DNA of 64,000 nt, taken from positions 9,486,001-9,550,000 of the forward strand of contig NC_083586.1 of assembly GCF_027579695.1 (NCBI RefSeq). The letters run 5' to 3'. Numbering within the stretch: the first letter of the stretch is position 1; the number at the start of each line of letters is the position of its first letter. This document shows, one piece after another, positions 31,886 through 43,974 of this stretch. Below the pieces are notes generated by a model. It was not told the DNA's origin, searched no databases, and was given only the letters and a program-made list of their open reading frames with translations. The translations under genes were made by a program, and so were the position numbers. The DNA comes from Neoarius graeffei (taxonomy: Eukaryota > Chordata > Actinopteri > Siluriformes > Ariidae).

Positions 31886-34800
31886 TATCTGCTTCCATAG
31901 AGGGACGTATGGGAGTGACACCTGATAAATCCAGTCCCACAGTTGAAAAACCTGCCTGGAAGAGAGCTCGAAATAAGAGGAAACCCAGTACACTTCCTCG
32001 TGGCCTTGTGGGAACTAAAACCACAGCTCGGGTAACTATTGCGGGAAAAGACACCAGTTGTCTTTTAGATACAGGTTCGCAGGTGACTACGGTGCCCTGG
32101 TCTTTTTATGAGCAACACCTTCCAGATCTGACCATCCATCCATTAGGCAATCTTCTTGACGTGGAGGGTGCCAACGGCCAACTAGTCCCCTACTTAGGAT
32201 ACATTGAGCTCTCTGTCACATTTCCAAAAGACTTCGTAGGGACTGACATTGAAGTCCAAACTTTGGCGTTAGTTATTCCCCACCTCAGATCTACAGTCCA
32301 TGAACAGGTACTTGTTGGCACCAACACTCTTGACACCCTGTATGCTGACCTTCGAGATGACCCAAATTTCTCCACCTTCCAGCCATTGCCTTATGGCTAC
32401 AGGGCTGTCCTCACAATCCTTCAACTGTGTCAGAAAGGCTCCACCAGTAGTAGCCTTGGCTGGGCTAAGACTATTGGAAAGGCACCTGAGGTTGTTCCAG
32501 CAAGACAGACAGTTGTCCTCGAAAGCATGGTTAATGTCTCTAGTGCTCATTCTGAGAAGTACGTCATTATTGAACAACCATCAGCATCCTCCTTACCCAG
32601 CGGCCTCCTGGTCACAGCTAGCTTGGTCAGCTTGCCAACAAAACAACCTTGCCACCTACCTGTTGTGTTGAAAAATGAAACCGAACATGACATTACAATT
32701 CCGTCCAAGACAATATTGGCAGATGTTAATGCTGTTGTGAGAGTGTTACACAAAGAACAAACAGTAAAAGAACCAAACCCCCCTGACCTGGAAAGGGAGT
32801 CCCCTCAACCGACAAAACTGAGTTTTGATTTTGGAGACTCACCTTTACCCCCCAAGTGGAGAGAACAGGTAACAAACATGTTGAACTCCATGCCAGACAT
32901 CTTCTCCCATCACGACCTGGATTTTGGACATACAGACAAAGTTAAACATCGTATCAGGCTCAGTGATGAAACCCCTTTCAAGTTCAGACCACGTCCGATA
33001 CACCCCCATGATGTGGATGCAGTGAGAAAACACCTACAGGAGCTCCTTGATTCAGGGGTTATTCAAGAGTCTGAGTCCCCGTTCGCATCTCCTATTGTCG
33101 TTGTCGGGAAGAAGGATGGTTCTGTTCGTCTTCGTATAGATTTCAGGAAGTTAAACCTTCAGACAATTAAAGATGCCTATGCTCTCCCAAAGCTTGAGGA
33201 GGCATTCTCTGCACTGGCTGGGTCGAAGTGGTTCTCCGTCCTGGACCTTAAATCAGGGTACTATCAGATCGAAATGGAAGGATCAGACAAGCAGAAGACA
33301 GCGTTTGTTTGCCCGCTAGGATTTTGGGAGTTCAATAGAATGCCCCAGGGTATTACCAACGCGCCATCAACATTCCAACGACTGATGGAGAAGTGTGTTG
33401 GAGAGATGAACCTTAAAGAGGTTTTAGTGTTCACTGACGACCTGATTATTTTTTCATCTTCCTTGGAGGAGCACGAACAGCGCCTGAAGCGTGTCTTAGA
33501 ACGGCTGAAGGAATACGGACTGAAGTTGGCACCAGGGAAGTGTAAATTTTTCCAGACCTCTGTCAGGTATCTTGGTCATGTGGTTTCTGAGAAGGGTGTA
33601 CAAACAGACCCAGAGAAAGTAAAGGCCCTGACAACGTGGCCTGTCCCCACCAACCTAAAGGAACTCCAGTCCTTTTTAGGTTTTGCAGGGTATTACAGAA
33701 GGTTCATTCAGGGGTATTCTCATGTCATCAAGCCCCTAACTGAATTAACCTCCGGTTATCCACCCCTTCGGAAGGGCAAAAAACCTAAGAAAGCCACAGG
33801 CTGAGAATATTACAACCCAAAGGAGCCTTTTCATCAGAGATGGACACCCCAGTGTTAGGAAGCATTCTACCTGATAATCCAGAAGTTGACTTCAGCTCCG
33901 GTCTTAGGTTTCGCAGACCCCCAGCTTCCGTATGTTCTACATACAGATGCCAGCACCCTCGGTGTTGGGGCTGCACTGTACCAGGTTCAGGATGGCCAAC
34001 CGAGAGTTATAGCCTTTGCTAGCCGAGGACTCTCAAAGAGTGAAAGGAAGTATCCTGCCCAAAAACTCGAAATTCTGGCCCTGAAGTGGGCCGTTACAGA
34101 AACATTTTCGGATTATTTATATGGGACAGATTTCACTGTGGTTACCGATAGTAACCCGTTGACTTACCTTTTAACCTCAGCCAAGTTTGACGCAACAGGT
34201 TACCGGTGGCTGTCCAGCCTGTCGACGTTCTCCTTCCGACTTCAGTACAGAGCTGGCAAGTGAAACTTGGACGCTGACGCCTTGTCTCGCCATTCCCATG
34301 GACCACCAGAGGACGACCCTGTATCACAAAAAGAAAGTGAGAGAATCCGGCAATTTGCTTTGTACCACCTGAGTGATGCTGACACATCACACACTGTTCC
34401 TCAGGAGGTGATTCAAGCAATTTGTGATCGACACATGGTCACCAGTGTCGGAGGTGCAAAGGCTGAAAGCTCCAGCCCTGGGTTGACTTTAGTTGAATCT
34501 CTTTCTCATCAGCCCACAGCCATTCCAGACTGTTTTCAGGAAGAGCAAATGGATGGGTTTCCTTTTGTACCCTCATTTTCCAAAGAGGAACTAAGGAAAA
34601 AGCAGAGATCAGATCCTGCAATCAATGAAGTGATTGTTCAAATGTAGACTGGTAAAACCCCACCTCCCACCCTCAAAGCAGAGCTGCCTGAGCTCCCTTT
34701 GCTACTGCGAGAGCTCAACAAGCTGGAGCTACGGAATGGAGTACTCTATCGACAGTGGCAAGACGGACCCAATGTCACCTTCCAGTTAGTGCTCCCTGAG

Positions 34801-36649
34801 GAGTTAAGAGCAGCAGCCCTGCAGAGCCTCCATAACGACTTGGGCCATTTAGGAGTTGAGCGGACAGTCGATCTAGTAAGAGCCAGATTCTACTGGCCAA
34901 AAATATATATGGCCATTGAAAAACTGATCAAAACCTGCGAGCGATGTGTCCGCCGTAAAACTCCTCCTGAGAGAGCTGCTCCACTCATCAATATAAAGAC
35001 TTGTCGGCCTCTGGAACTCTTGTGTATTGACTTCTTATCCTTGGAGCCAGATCGATCCAACACAAAGGATGTATTAGTCATTACCGATCACTTCACAAAG
35101 TATGCGCTAGCCATACCAACTCCAAACCAGCGAGCCCGTACGGTAGCAAAATGTCTTTGGGATAATTTCATAGTGCATTATGGCTTCCCAGAGTGACTAC
35201 TCAGCGACCAGGGCCCAGACTTTGAGTCGCACACCATACGGGAACTCTGTGAGCTGGCAGGGATAAAAAAAAGTGCATACGACTCCATACCATCCCAGAG
35301 GAAATCCGGTTGAGAGGTTCAACCATACACTTCTCCAAATGCTCGGGACATTGAGTCAACCTGACAAACTGCATTGGAAAGACTTTGTGAAACCTCTCGT
35401 GCATGCCTATAATTGCACCAAAAATGATACGACTGGATTTTCCCCCTATGAATTGATGTTTGGGAGACAGCCCAGGCTTCCCATCGACCTAGCCTTTGGC
35501 CTGCCCACCAACACCAATGAGCTGTCTCATTCCCAGTATGTCAAAGACCTAAAATGTCGCTTGGAACAGAGTTACAGGATTGCAACATCCAATGCACAAA
35601 AGAATGCTGATCGAAATAAGACCCGGTTTGACAGACGAGTTGTGGACTCATCCTTGGAAGTGGGTGATAGGGTCCTTGTTTGTAATGTCAAGCTGCGTGG
35701 AAAGCATAAACTGGCAAACAAGTGGGAGGACGATGTCTACACTGTTCTCAGGAAAGCTGGTGATATGCCTGTCTACACCGTTAAGCCTGAGGGCAAAGAT
35801 GGGCCAGTGCGCACCCTACATCGTGACCTGCTCCTCCCTTGTGGCTTTCTATCTGCAGCTGTGATGAATGAACCTGTCAAACAGCTCCCGGTCAAAAGAC
35901 CTAGGACAAGACAATGTCCCACCACTGAAAGTGAGGAAGAGGAGGAGGACTCTGACTTGGAAATTGTAGTCACTCGGATGTTTTCCCCTTTCCAGACACC
36001 AGAGCCCAAGGTCAATGAGACTTACATGTTGAGGAATCCCCCATGTGCGATCAGACAGTCAAATGAGCCGGATGTGTCATCTGCTCCAGTTCTCTCTGAT
36101 TCTCCGGAATACGAGCTCCTGGCCGAGAACAGAGATGAGCTATCCATGCGGAACCCACCTGAACAAGTCAATCCACCTGAACAAGACAATCTACCTGAAC
36201 AAGTTAACTCACCTGAACAAATACATAAAACAGATCAAACAGAAAGTGACTTACCTGAAAATGTAAACCCTGTAGAAGACGGAAACTTACCTGATAATGT
36301 CATCCTGCCATGTGATGTCCATGATGAACAGCTTCCGGTGCTCTCCAATGTAACAGCAAGTAAAGAGGACATGGATAGGACTGGAAGTGGAGAATCTGAG
36401 GAGAAAAGAAAGGATGAGTCGGATTAAATGGAGATAGAGAGACAGACAGAAATGGATACCTCTGTCAGGAGATCAGGGAGGACACGACAACCGCCAAAGC
36501 GACTTGACTATGCTGAACTTGGGAATCCCTTGGTCACAGTGGTTAAGTCATTCTTTCATGGACTAACTACAGCACTGGCCAATGCCTTGAGTGAAGAAGA
36601 GAACTCCCTATACCCCTCTGACCTGCCCACTCAGATAAATTATATTTGA
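31883..36649 (+). pseudogene. Gypsy pol: protease, RT, RNase H, integrase
   Basis: In frame after the -1 shift: aspartic protease with CLLDTGSQVTTV (32059-32094); RT with FASPIVVVGKKDGSVRLRID, LDLKSGYYQI and catalytic box FTDD at 33430-33441, where Y-x-D-D is usual; RNase H with HTDASTLGVGAAL; integrase with GHLGVERTVDLVRARFYWPK, CERCVRR, then aspartates in CIDFLSLEP and LSDQGPDF and glutamate in GNPVERFNH. Stops: TGA 33802, TAG 33856, TGA 34261, TAG 34645, TGA 35194, TAA 36425. A shift lies in the A run at 35264-35271. The C-terminal tail has PEQ-rich repeats (about 36157-36230). Confidence 0.92.
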
Positions 36650-36681
36650 TTGCTGCCATGTACAGGGACGTACATAAGATC

Positions 36682-36693
36682 AGGAGGGGAGGG
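36682..36693 (+). other. Polypurine tract
   Basis: aggaggggaggg directly abuts the 3' LTR start, as expected for plus-strand priming. Confidence 0.85.
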
Positions 36694-38646
36694 TGTAGCC
36701 CAGGCTGTAAAGCGTCATAATTTTGTTAAGACTATCCTCTTAAAATAATATATTTTATTTGTGAACGAAAAAAAACATTCATTGAAAGTAATTGATCAGT
36801 TATTAAAATTCTAAAAGCAATTCATTTTGTTTTGAAATAGATGCTTTATAAATAATTCATTGAAATTGATTATATGCACTAAAAACTATTGGAAAGTGTT
36901 TAAAATGGAGAAAAGGAGAAATAGAGAAAAAAAAGGAGTTGCTGCAGAAGGCTATGTAGAACGAGCTTCCTGAATAGCCAATTAGTGCATCTTGTGCGCC
37001 CCAGGTGATCAACCTCGTAGGTTACATCTGGTCGTAACTTCCTGTTTTGTGGCCATGTTTACGGTTGCTGCCTCGTGCGTTGTCTGATCCAAATGCAGAG
37101 AAAACCTGTTTTCATCCACGGGGTAAGACCTGAAAATAATGTTTTGAACTGAGTTGGAATAATTCTTAATGATGTTAAACCCTGGTTGACCAGTATATTG
37201 TTAATATTTAAACTTTATAGAGCAGTGTGAGACCGGACGATTTCTGCCGATCGGGCGAGGGTAATTGCTGGAACGCTCGTTCCTAAATTGATCACTCGGT
37301 GAGTGGAAAAAAAAAACACACTAACTTGTTTGGTTGATTTGTAAAGCATCTGAAAGTTATGTTAATTGGCGCAGCAGCCATAAAAAAGGTGCTAATGGTG
37401 CTATAGCCGCCTGAGACTGTGCTGTGATGCTAATAGGCCATTGACCTGAACTTAGCAGTTTAGCTTGTTGGTGTCACATCTGAATAATCATTTCAGTGTT
37501 GTTTATTGTTATTTACTAAGGAATATTTTTCTAAGCTGTTGTTCATTGCATATGTAAAGAAAAAAAAAGGTATTGGCGAGACTGCTTGATGAAAGTGTGT
37601 GCTTGTGGTACTTAAAGAGGTAAATATTTAGTGCAGTTTCTCATTGTTACCGGTGCAAGGAGAGACAATTAAGCACGTTAGGCCTTAATGCCTCTAACTA
37701 CCATGGGGTTTCTGAATTTGGTGCGGTTTTCTACCAAATTGAAGGGTACTATGCAATATATTTATATTTATTTCTTTTGTTTTTGAAAAATTGTATTTTC
37801 TTTGTTACTAATGTAACTAATAACTGTTTCAAGAGTTGAAACAGTTATTAATGTAACTACAGTACTTGAATTAAAAAAAAAGCACTTTGAGTGTATTTAC
37901 GGTTTCACGGGTACGGATTAGTGCTTGAGCTCTTGAACTGGAGATGTATTTGATTTTTGTTGTGCAGCTGGACCTTTTGGGAGCATGATGTGGACTGGTT
38001 AATGCAGATTAGTGTTGTTGCTTGAGGATGATCGGCGTGCTGTTTGGATCTGCTTTGGCCTCTCTGTGGGTCAGGTTTTTTTTTCTGTGACTTCATTTGA
38101 TGAGGTCCCAGCCAAGGTCCACCGTCTATCGGGGAGTTTCCAGCTGGGTTCGTGTGAGGTTTCCAGAGATCCAGAGAGATTGTCTCTAGAGTCCATGATC
38201 CATAGATTCCCAGTGTGAGCTGGGTGGCGAGCCACATTGAAACCACCGATATTGAACTGAGAGTGGTGAAGGATTCCTTCATTCCCCCTTCCTCACGGAC
38301 TGTGTGGTAGGACAGAATACACATACACTGATACACTTGACACGGATCTGAAGAAAAAGGGCCCCAACGCTAACTTTGGGACAGAGGGTTTTATTTTGCC
38401 GGCTTATTATTTTTAGTTGTTATTTTTTCATTGAATGCCTTGCAACAGATTGTGTATTTTTTTTTATTGTTATTGATTATTAATAAGTGCACACACACAA
38501 AAACTTAAACCATTGTTTCTTGTGTTCTTCCGACTACTCAACGACAAAGGCTCTCACAAGCTTATATTCTTCTCTTACTGGTCAATCTATTAATATTGAC
38601 TATTTACCCGTGCCCTGTTGCTACAATCTGTAACAAGGGGGTTACA
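36694..38646 (+). repeat. 3' LTR of PNMA-like Gypsy element
   Basis: Matches 28016-29967 along its length with a low number of visible substitutions (for example near 36749, 36936, 36970 and 37049) and small A- or T-run length differences. It ends in ggggttaca before the tcaa duplication. Confidence 0.95.
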
Positions 38647-38650
38647 TCAA

Positions 38651-39933
38651 CATAGTAGAAAACCGGTTAAAAGCAGACAGAACCCTGAAAAAACGTACAA
38701 AACTTACAGCACAGGACATAACAAAACTATTACATTTCATTTCCACGTCCACATATTTCCAATTCAGAGGCACAATTTACAGACAAAAAGAGGGATTTGC
38801 AATGGGGGACCCGCTATCTGCCACTCTATGCAACTTTTTTATGGAGGATCTGGAAACCCGAGCCATAGAAACAGCACCGGATGACTGCAAACCTATCTTC
38901 TGGAAAAGATGCGTTGATGACATTCTTGAAATAACCAAAACAGGCCACACACAACAACTCACGGATCATCTAAACTCCATAGACAAGACAGGCAACATCA
39001 AATTCACACATGAAGAAGAAATGGACAAGACAATAGCATTTCTGGACCTAAAAATACACCACACAGAAGAAGGTAATATCAGAATTACAACATACAGAAA
39101 ACCTACACATACCGACCAATATCTTCTCTGGACATCTGAACATCCCATCGCACACAAAATGTCAGTAATCAGAACACTATACGACCGAACACAACATCAC
39201 GGAGGAGAAAGACAGACAGGAGGAACAACACATCCAACAGGCATTAAAAAACTGCCAATATCCACCGTGAGCAATTCGAAAAGGAAAATTACAGACACAA
39301 AAAAAGGAAAAAAACAAACAAACAAGAAAAAACACAGAAAAAACAAACCGGGGCTTTGTCACATTACCATACATAAAATGAGTTACAGAACACATCCAAC
39401 GATCCATGAGGAAATACCACATCAACACCCCAGTCAAACCATACAAGAACCTCCGACAGCTGCTAGTTCACCCCAAAGACAAAATACAACTGGACAATAA
39501 ATGCAATGTCATATATGAAATCCCTTGCCGTTCATGCAATAAAGTCTATATTGGTGAAACGGGCAGATGCTTCCACACTCGCAGGAAAGAACACCAATTA
39601 GAATGTGAAAAAGAAACAACAAAAAGACTCACAAGATCCGAAAAAGAAAAAGCAAACCAAGAAAACTTAAAATCAGCCATTTCAGACCACTGCAAACGAC
39701 ATAATCATATAATGAATTGGGAAGAGGCCAGAGTCATTCGCGCTGAAGAGAATAGATACCAGCGTTGGATTTTGGAGGCAGTGGAGATACGTAAGCGGGC
39801 GCAGAGGACTATGAACCGGGATGAGGGAGCGTACGCGCTGTCACACACCTGGAGCGCAGTCCTGGGGCAGCGACCTGACAGCAGGAGGCGTGGACTACCT
39901 GTCAAATTGGGCAGGATGTTCACGCCTCCATAG
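38651..39933 (+). pseudogene. PLE RT C-terminal half and GIY-YIG domain (plus copy), frameshifted
   Basis: It continues the RT after the Gypsy insertion (IVENRLKADR) with RGTIYRQKEGFAMGDPLS and the catalytic KRCVDDILEI, where the inverted copy has KRYIDDILEI. Frameshifts near 39196-39270 scramble the thumb/linker and the sense returns in another frame by 39406, giving an intact GIY-YIG part (KVYIGETGRCFHTRRKEH) to a stop at 39931. It forms one gene with 26782-28015. Compared with the inverted copy it is the more damaged. Confidence 0.88.
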
Positions 39934-39957
39934 AGTAACATCAGCTGATAAGGCACG

Positions 39958-40110
39958 TCACCACTCGACATCTGGTGACTGTTTTGAAGAAGGTGGAAGT
40001 GTTCGCCGAAACTGTCAACAAACGAGGTAACATACTAAAAAATATGTGTCTTAAGAAACGAACTTAAAGAATAGTTACAATAATCAGACATAATGAATTT
40101 TCACTACATA
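39958..40110 (+). repeat. PLE pseudo-LTR, downstream copy
   Basis: Direct repeat of 26640-26798, ending tttcactacataca at the 14-bp TSD. Confidence 0.9.
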
Positions 40111-40188
40111 CAGAGTTAGTAACTGAGTTACTTTGTCATAAAAATAACTAATTACCAGGGAAAGTAATTATTCCGTTACATTTTGTGT

Positions 40189-40571
40189 GTTGGGCGGCAC
40201 GGTGGTGTAGTGGTTAGCGCTGTCGCCTCACAGCAAGAAGGTCCTGGGTTCGAGCCCCGGGGCCGGCGAGGGCCTTTCTGTGTGGAGTTTGCATGTTCTC
40301 CCCGTGTCCGCGTGGGTTTCCTCCGGGTGCTCCGGTTTCCCCCACAGTCCAAAGACATGCAGGTTAGGTTAACTGGTGACTAAATTGACCGTAGGTGTGA
40401 ATGTGAGTGTGAATGGTTGTCTGTGTCTATGTGTCAGCCCTGTGATGACCTGGCGACTTGTCCAGGGTGTACCCCGCCTTTCGCCCGTAGTCAGCTGGGA
40501 TAGGCTCCAGCTTGCCTGCGACCCTGTAGAAGGATAAAGCGGCTAGAGATAATGAGATGAGATGAGATGAG
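40189..40571 (+). mobile_element. tRNA-derived SINE in the hAT layer
   Basis: Young copy with intact head, body and an (atgag)n tail. Direct repeats acattttgtgt at 40178-40188 and 40572-40582. A two-base loss (tgactctaaatt to tgactaaatt) at 40378 sets it apart from its sisters. Confidence 0.93.
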
Positions 40572-40700
40572 ACATTTTGTGTCCCCCCCCCCAAAAAAAA
40601 AAAAAAATCAAATTCAATTAGTGTAATCATAATAAAAATGAATGTTAAATGTGTTTAATGACTGAAATGGACACTTAACAGAACCAATTAGTAACATTAT

Positions 40701-41114
40701 CTACACTATATTAATATTTTTGGTTGTTAGTGGCAGCATGTTTTCAACCACGTACCTGGCTATTAGCTTGTTTAGTTCAGACTGAGTTAGAAGTTTGCGT
40801 TGATCCAAAAAATCAAGCTTTTGCTGTTTTGATGGTGTGGCTCCTCCATCTCCTTGTGCGTCACCAAAGCTCTCATCTGGGTTTGGGCTGCTAACGTTAC
40901 CTTGGGCATTCTTGGCCACTAGCTTGGTACTGCCATGAGATGAGATGAGGTGCTTCATAAGGTTTGAATTACTGGCCACTGGCGAGGACAAACGCTTTGT
41001 TCCTCGACATAATGTGCATTGCATGTAGACATTTTTGCCTTTTATTTCAAGTAATGAAAAGTAATGGCTGTATTTCCAATTTGAAAACGCAGTCTTGGGC
41101 TGACCGCTCGCCAT
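40701..41114 (-). pseudogene. hAT transposase BED-finger N-terminal region
   Basis: From the ATG at 41114 (MASGQPKTAFSNWKYSHYF) the frame shows a full BED finger: aromatic start (NWKYSHYF), C-x2-C in MQCTLCRG, and SNLMKHLISSHGS with the histidine pair. A serine/asparagine linker follows, then KQQKLDFL and LLTQSELNKLIARYVVENML, the start of the next transposase domain. It ends at a TAA near 40701 where the catalytic domain should begin. The upstream 44 codons of the open frame are likely non-coding. The BED domain binds the transposon ends; no catalysis is possible. Confidence 0.88.
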
Positions 41115-41538
41115 CGCTGTGTCTTCTGATTGAAAGTGTGCGCAGTAGTACAGTAGACATAGCCTACCTATGTATGTTGTACGTATGTTGTCCAAATCTA
41201 TTCTGATTGGCTTACTATGCCGTTGTCTCGCATCTCCCCGCCCCACACTAAAGCAGAGTAAAGAAAGGCTGAATGAGCAGCGTGCCAGATGAAAACAGCT
41301 TTAATAAAGTAACGCATAGCATTTTATTGTAAGTAACGGGAACGGCGTTATAACGATGTAAAAAGTAATTAGTTAGATTACTCGTTACTAAAAAAAATAA
41401 CGCCGTTAGTAACACCGTTTATTTCTGACGCCGTTATTCCCATCACTGTATATAATATTAATTACAGAAGCATATAGATAACGAAATGAATGTTTAAAGC
41501 ATGTGTATTATAGTGCAAGAGGTTTAATTAGTATTTAC

Positions 41539-41722
41539 CTGTGAAAATCCCTCTGGCGAGGTGCTGTGTCTTCTGCCAGCTTGAAGGCATACTTCTCCCT
41601 GTCCGTGCAGAGCTTGACGGTGCTGCTACAATCATCATCAAATTCTTCCTCCTCCTCCCCCTCTGCTGTTTCAGGCTGGGTTACTTCACTTTTGCTAGCT
41701 TCTTCTTGGGTCCCATTTTCTA
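41539..41722 (-). pseudogene. Remnant acidic first exon of the Harbinger-like element
   Basis: The minus strand reads TQEEASKSEVTQPETAEG, a glutamate run, then CSSTVKLCTDREKYAFKLAE and a splice-donor-like CAG|GTAAAT at 41539. A possible ATG at about 41719 is in a different frame, so a small indel is likely. No known domain is visible. Partner exon at 25002-25197. Confidence 0.45.
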
Positions 41723-42185
41723 AACTTTAAACTGAAAATTTTCAAAAATTTCCCACAAAATATCCAGTGTTCTTCAGTCAAAAGACAGATGCAGAATGCT
41801 GCAGACACACTTTTATACCCACTCCTGGCTTGCGTCACACGCAAGTTATGAATGATTTTCATGTGCTAATCATGTGCGTCACACATGCTTCACAAGTGCA
41901 GCCCGAACTTGTAGCGCAGGAAACTGGTAAAATGCAAGTCACATGCACTCCACACTCACTGAACATGTGCGTCAGCCATATGCTTTCCACGGGCTAATGG
42001 CACAATTTTTCCCATGCCTCGAGGAAGTCAGGCGTGCAACCTGTACTTGACAAGTACTTTGCCCGTACTCATCCCCCAAACTTTCCCCTGGGTTCAACGC
42101 AACCCTGCGGCACAGCTGTGAGCTACCAAACCCTGCGACCCGTGCATGTCCAAAACACTTGCGGCGGGTTGTGAGTGTGGCATAA

Positions 42186-42961
42186 CATATCTGTGTAGGC
42201 TGATGCTTACAGAAAAATAAATCAATTTGCTAATTAGCTGATACATGGACAAGTTAACATTAGCAACTCTCGCACCTTTTAGGTGATGACATAAAACTTT
42301 TTTACACAAATGCTGACAGTTGCCTGTCATAATTACAGCTAATTATGCTACAAAAGAGCTAAGTATACAAGAAATATTAATGAAACGATACAAAGGCTGA
42401 GTTTCGTATGGATAGAACTCAGTGCTAATGAACACAGCTGTGGCTAATGAGTAAAAGTTAAGCTGGCAAATTAAATACAAGTCTCTTTGTGAAAAGGAGT
42501 TTTTCGTCACAACTGAGCTGTTTGTAAAATAATAATAATAATAATAATAATATCAGAATCTAGCAAGCTAATGTAGCTGTCTCATGTTTGAAGAAATCAA
42601 CAAGAAAATTTAGCTTCCTTTGGCAGCTTAGCTAACAACACACACACACATGAGCTAAAGTCATTTTACATTTTTAAATCTATTAAATTAATCTAAGCAA
42701 ATTTTAACATTTTAACATTTATTCCATAGCATACTAGGCATATCTTGCTAGCAAACAGACTAGAATTAGCTTGATTAGACTATTTTTCTGCTTGCTTCAA
42801 GCCACCAATTATGCAATGCAGTAAACGTGAGGTGCTATAATGGAATGTTTCATGGAATATTTCCTCCTGTGTATTTAGTGTGTATTAATCACTTGGCTGA
42901 GTTTAATAATGCAAAGTAGCTGCTAATTACAGGATATAAGCTCTCAATGTTTTTTTTTTTT
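42186..42961. other. AT-rich stretch with taattatgc-type words and ATA run
   Basis: Contains (ATA)n at about 42527-42552 and scattered words (taattatgctacaaaag, aattatgcaatgcagtaa, taataatgcaaagtagctgctaattacagg) that resemble the degenerate repeat at 4230-4650. No gene seen. Confidence 0.55.
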
Positions 42962-43243
42962 TCTGCACCATTCTGTGTAAACTCTAGAGACTGTTGTGTG
43001 TGAAAACTCCAGGAGATCAGCAGTTTCTGAAATACTCAGACCAGTCCATCTGGCCCCAACACCCATGCCACAGTGAAAGTCACACTTTGAGATCACAAAT
43101 TTTCCCATTCTGATGTTTTAAGTGAACATTAACTGAAGCTCTTGATTTATATCTGCAGGATTGTGCTGCTGTCAAGGGATTGGATGATTAGATAACTGCA
43201 TCAAACAGGTGGATGGGTGTTCCTAATAAAGTGGCTGGTGAAT
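42962..43243 (-). mobile_element. Tc1-like transposon end fragment
   Basis: Aligns by eye with 7754-7975 (accattctgtgtaaactcta, gagatcagcagtttctgaaa) and runs on to the terminus tgttcctaataaagtggctgg. On the minus strand it holds the transposase HTH region in broken frames. A poly-T run lies at its left. Confidence 0.78.
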
Positions 43244-43754
43244 GCATGTGTAGGAAAAATACAGGAACACAGTAATGCCACCTACTAAGGCAGTCTACAT
43301 TCAAATTGGAGCATTTCACACACTGTCGAAAGCATTCAGTGTTTAAATGAAACCATACTGCCCTCTGCTGACACACACACACACGCATGGTACTGTATTA
43401 GCTAATTAGGGCAGGACACGAAAATGTATACTTTAATTAACAAGTGTGCAGTAATACCTGACAATATGAATTAAAAAAAATAAAAAAGACTGTAAAATGT
43501 GTGAAGTTTTGGGGAAAATTTTTGCTTGTTGGGCAATGACAATGCTGTTACAATGTCATAAATAAGACGTATAAAATACAACCCAAAATAAGGAATAAAA
43601 AATAATTAATAATTCTAAAGAATTATATTGCAACATTTAAAATAGTAAATACATTTTAATTTAACTAAATTAAAATAAAATAAATTAATAAATATAAATT
43701 TGCGTTCAAATAGAATATAAAATTGATTTAATTTGAAAATAAAAAAGCAATTGT

Positions 43755-43824
<70 letters not shown>

Positions 43825-43974
43825 AAAGCTGTAGGTAAAATAAAGCATAAATAAGAGTGTCTTTTGGTTCATGCCATTGTGTTTACATCTTCCAGCCGCT
43901 GTAATTAATGCTGACGAGGACAAGTAATGTCCTGAGAAAACACACACACCGACAGATATGTGCTGAGTAAATAT
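43244..43974. repeat. AT-rich stretch with (TA)n microsatellite
   Basis: The (TA)n run is at about 43761-43820, and 43600-43760 is almost pure A/T. No gene or element end recognised. Confidence 0.8.

Larger units (their letters stand above)
28016..38646 (+). mobile_element. Gypsy LTR retrotransposon with PNMA-like gag, innermost layer
   Basis: Two long LTRs (about 1952 and 1953 bp) and a 4-bp TSD tcaa (28012-28015, 38647-38650) inside the PLE RT gene. The internal order is PBS, gag, protease, RT, RNase H, integrase and polypurine tract. LTRs agree closely with scattered single-base differences, yet gag and pol hold about eight stops or shifts. This makes it the youngest layer of the nest but not active. 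Confidence 0.95.
25314..40112 (+). mobile_element. Penelope-like element with inverted partial copy, third layer
   Basis: The element is bounded by a 14-bp direct repeat, gagttagtaactga (25300-25313, 40113-40126). It consists of an inverted 5'-truncated copy (25314-26633), a terminal repeat (26640-26798), a plus-strand coding unit (26782-28015 and 38651-39933), and the matching terminal repeat (39958-40110). Partial inverted and tandem units of this kind are known for Penelope elements. A Gypsy element interrupts the coding unit at 28016-38646. Native PLE length is about 4.2 kb. Confidence 0.92.
25230..41448 (-). mobile_element. hAT-type element, second layer of the nest
   Basis: Left end cagtgttgggcacgttac and right end read inward cagtgatgggaataacgg. 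The 8-bp TSD tatataat is exact on both sides (25222-25229, 41449-41456). Sub-terminal agtaattagtta words occur at both ends. Native hAT sequence is limited to 25230-25313 and 40127-41448, and includes a BED-finger coding remnant (40701-41114, minus). A PLE is inserted at 25313/40113 and a SINE at 40189-40571. Confidence 0.94.
24376..42182 (-). mobile_element. Harbinger-like DNA transposon, outermost layer of the nest
   Basis: The left end agcctcactcacaacccgcc and the right end read inward, tgccacactcacaacccgcc, match over 18 of 20 bases. TAA lies on both outer sides (24373-24375, 42183-42185), which fits the three-base TWA target of PIF/Harbinger elements. Sub-terminal sequence is full of acttg/caagt words. 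Two remnant exons on the minus strand (41539-41722 and 25002-25197) frame an intron that now holds a hAT, a PLE, a Gypsy element and a SINE. About 1.6 kb belongs to this element; the rest is inserted DNA. The superfamily is inferred. Confidence 0.6.
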
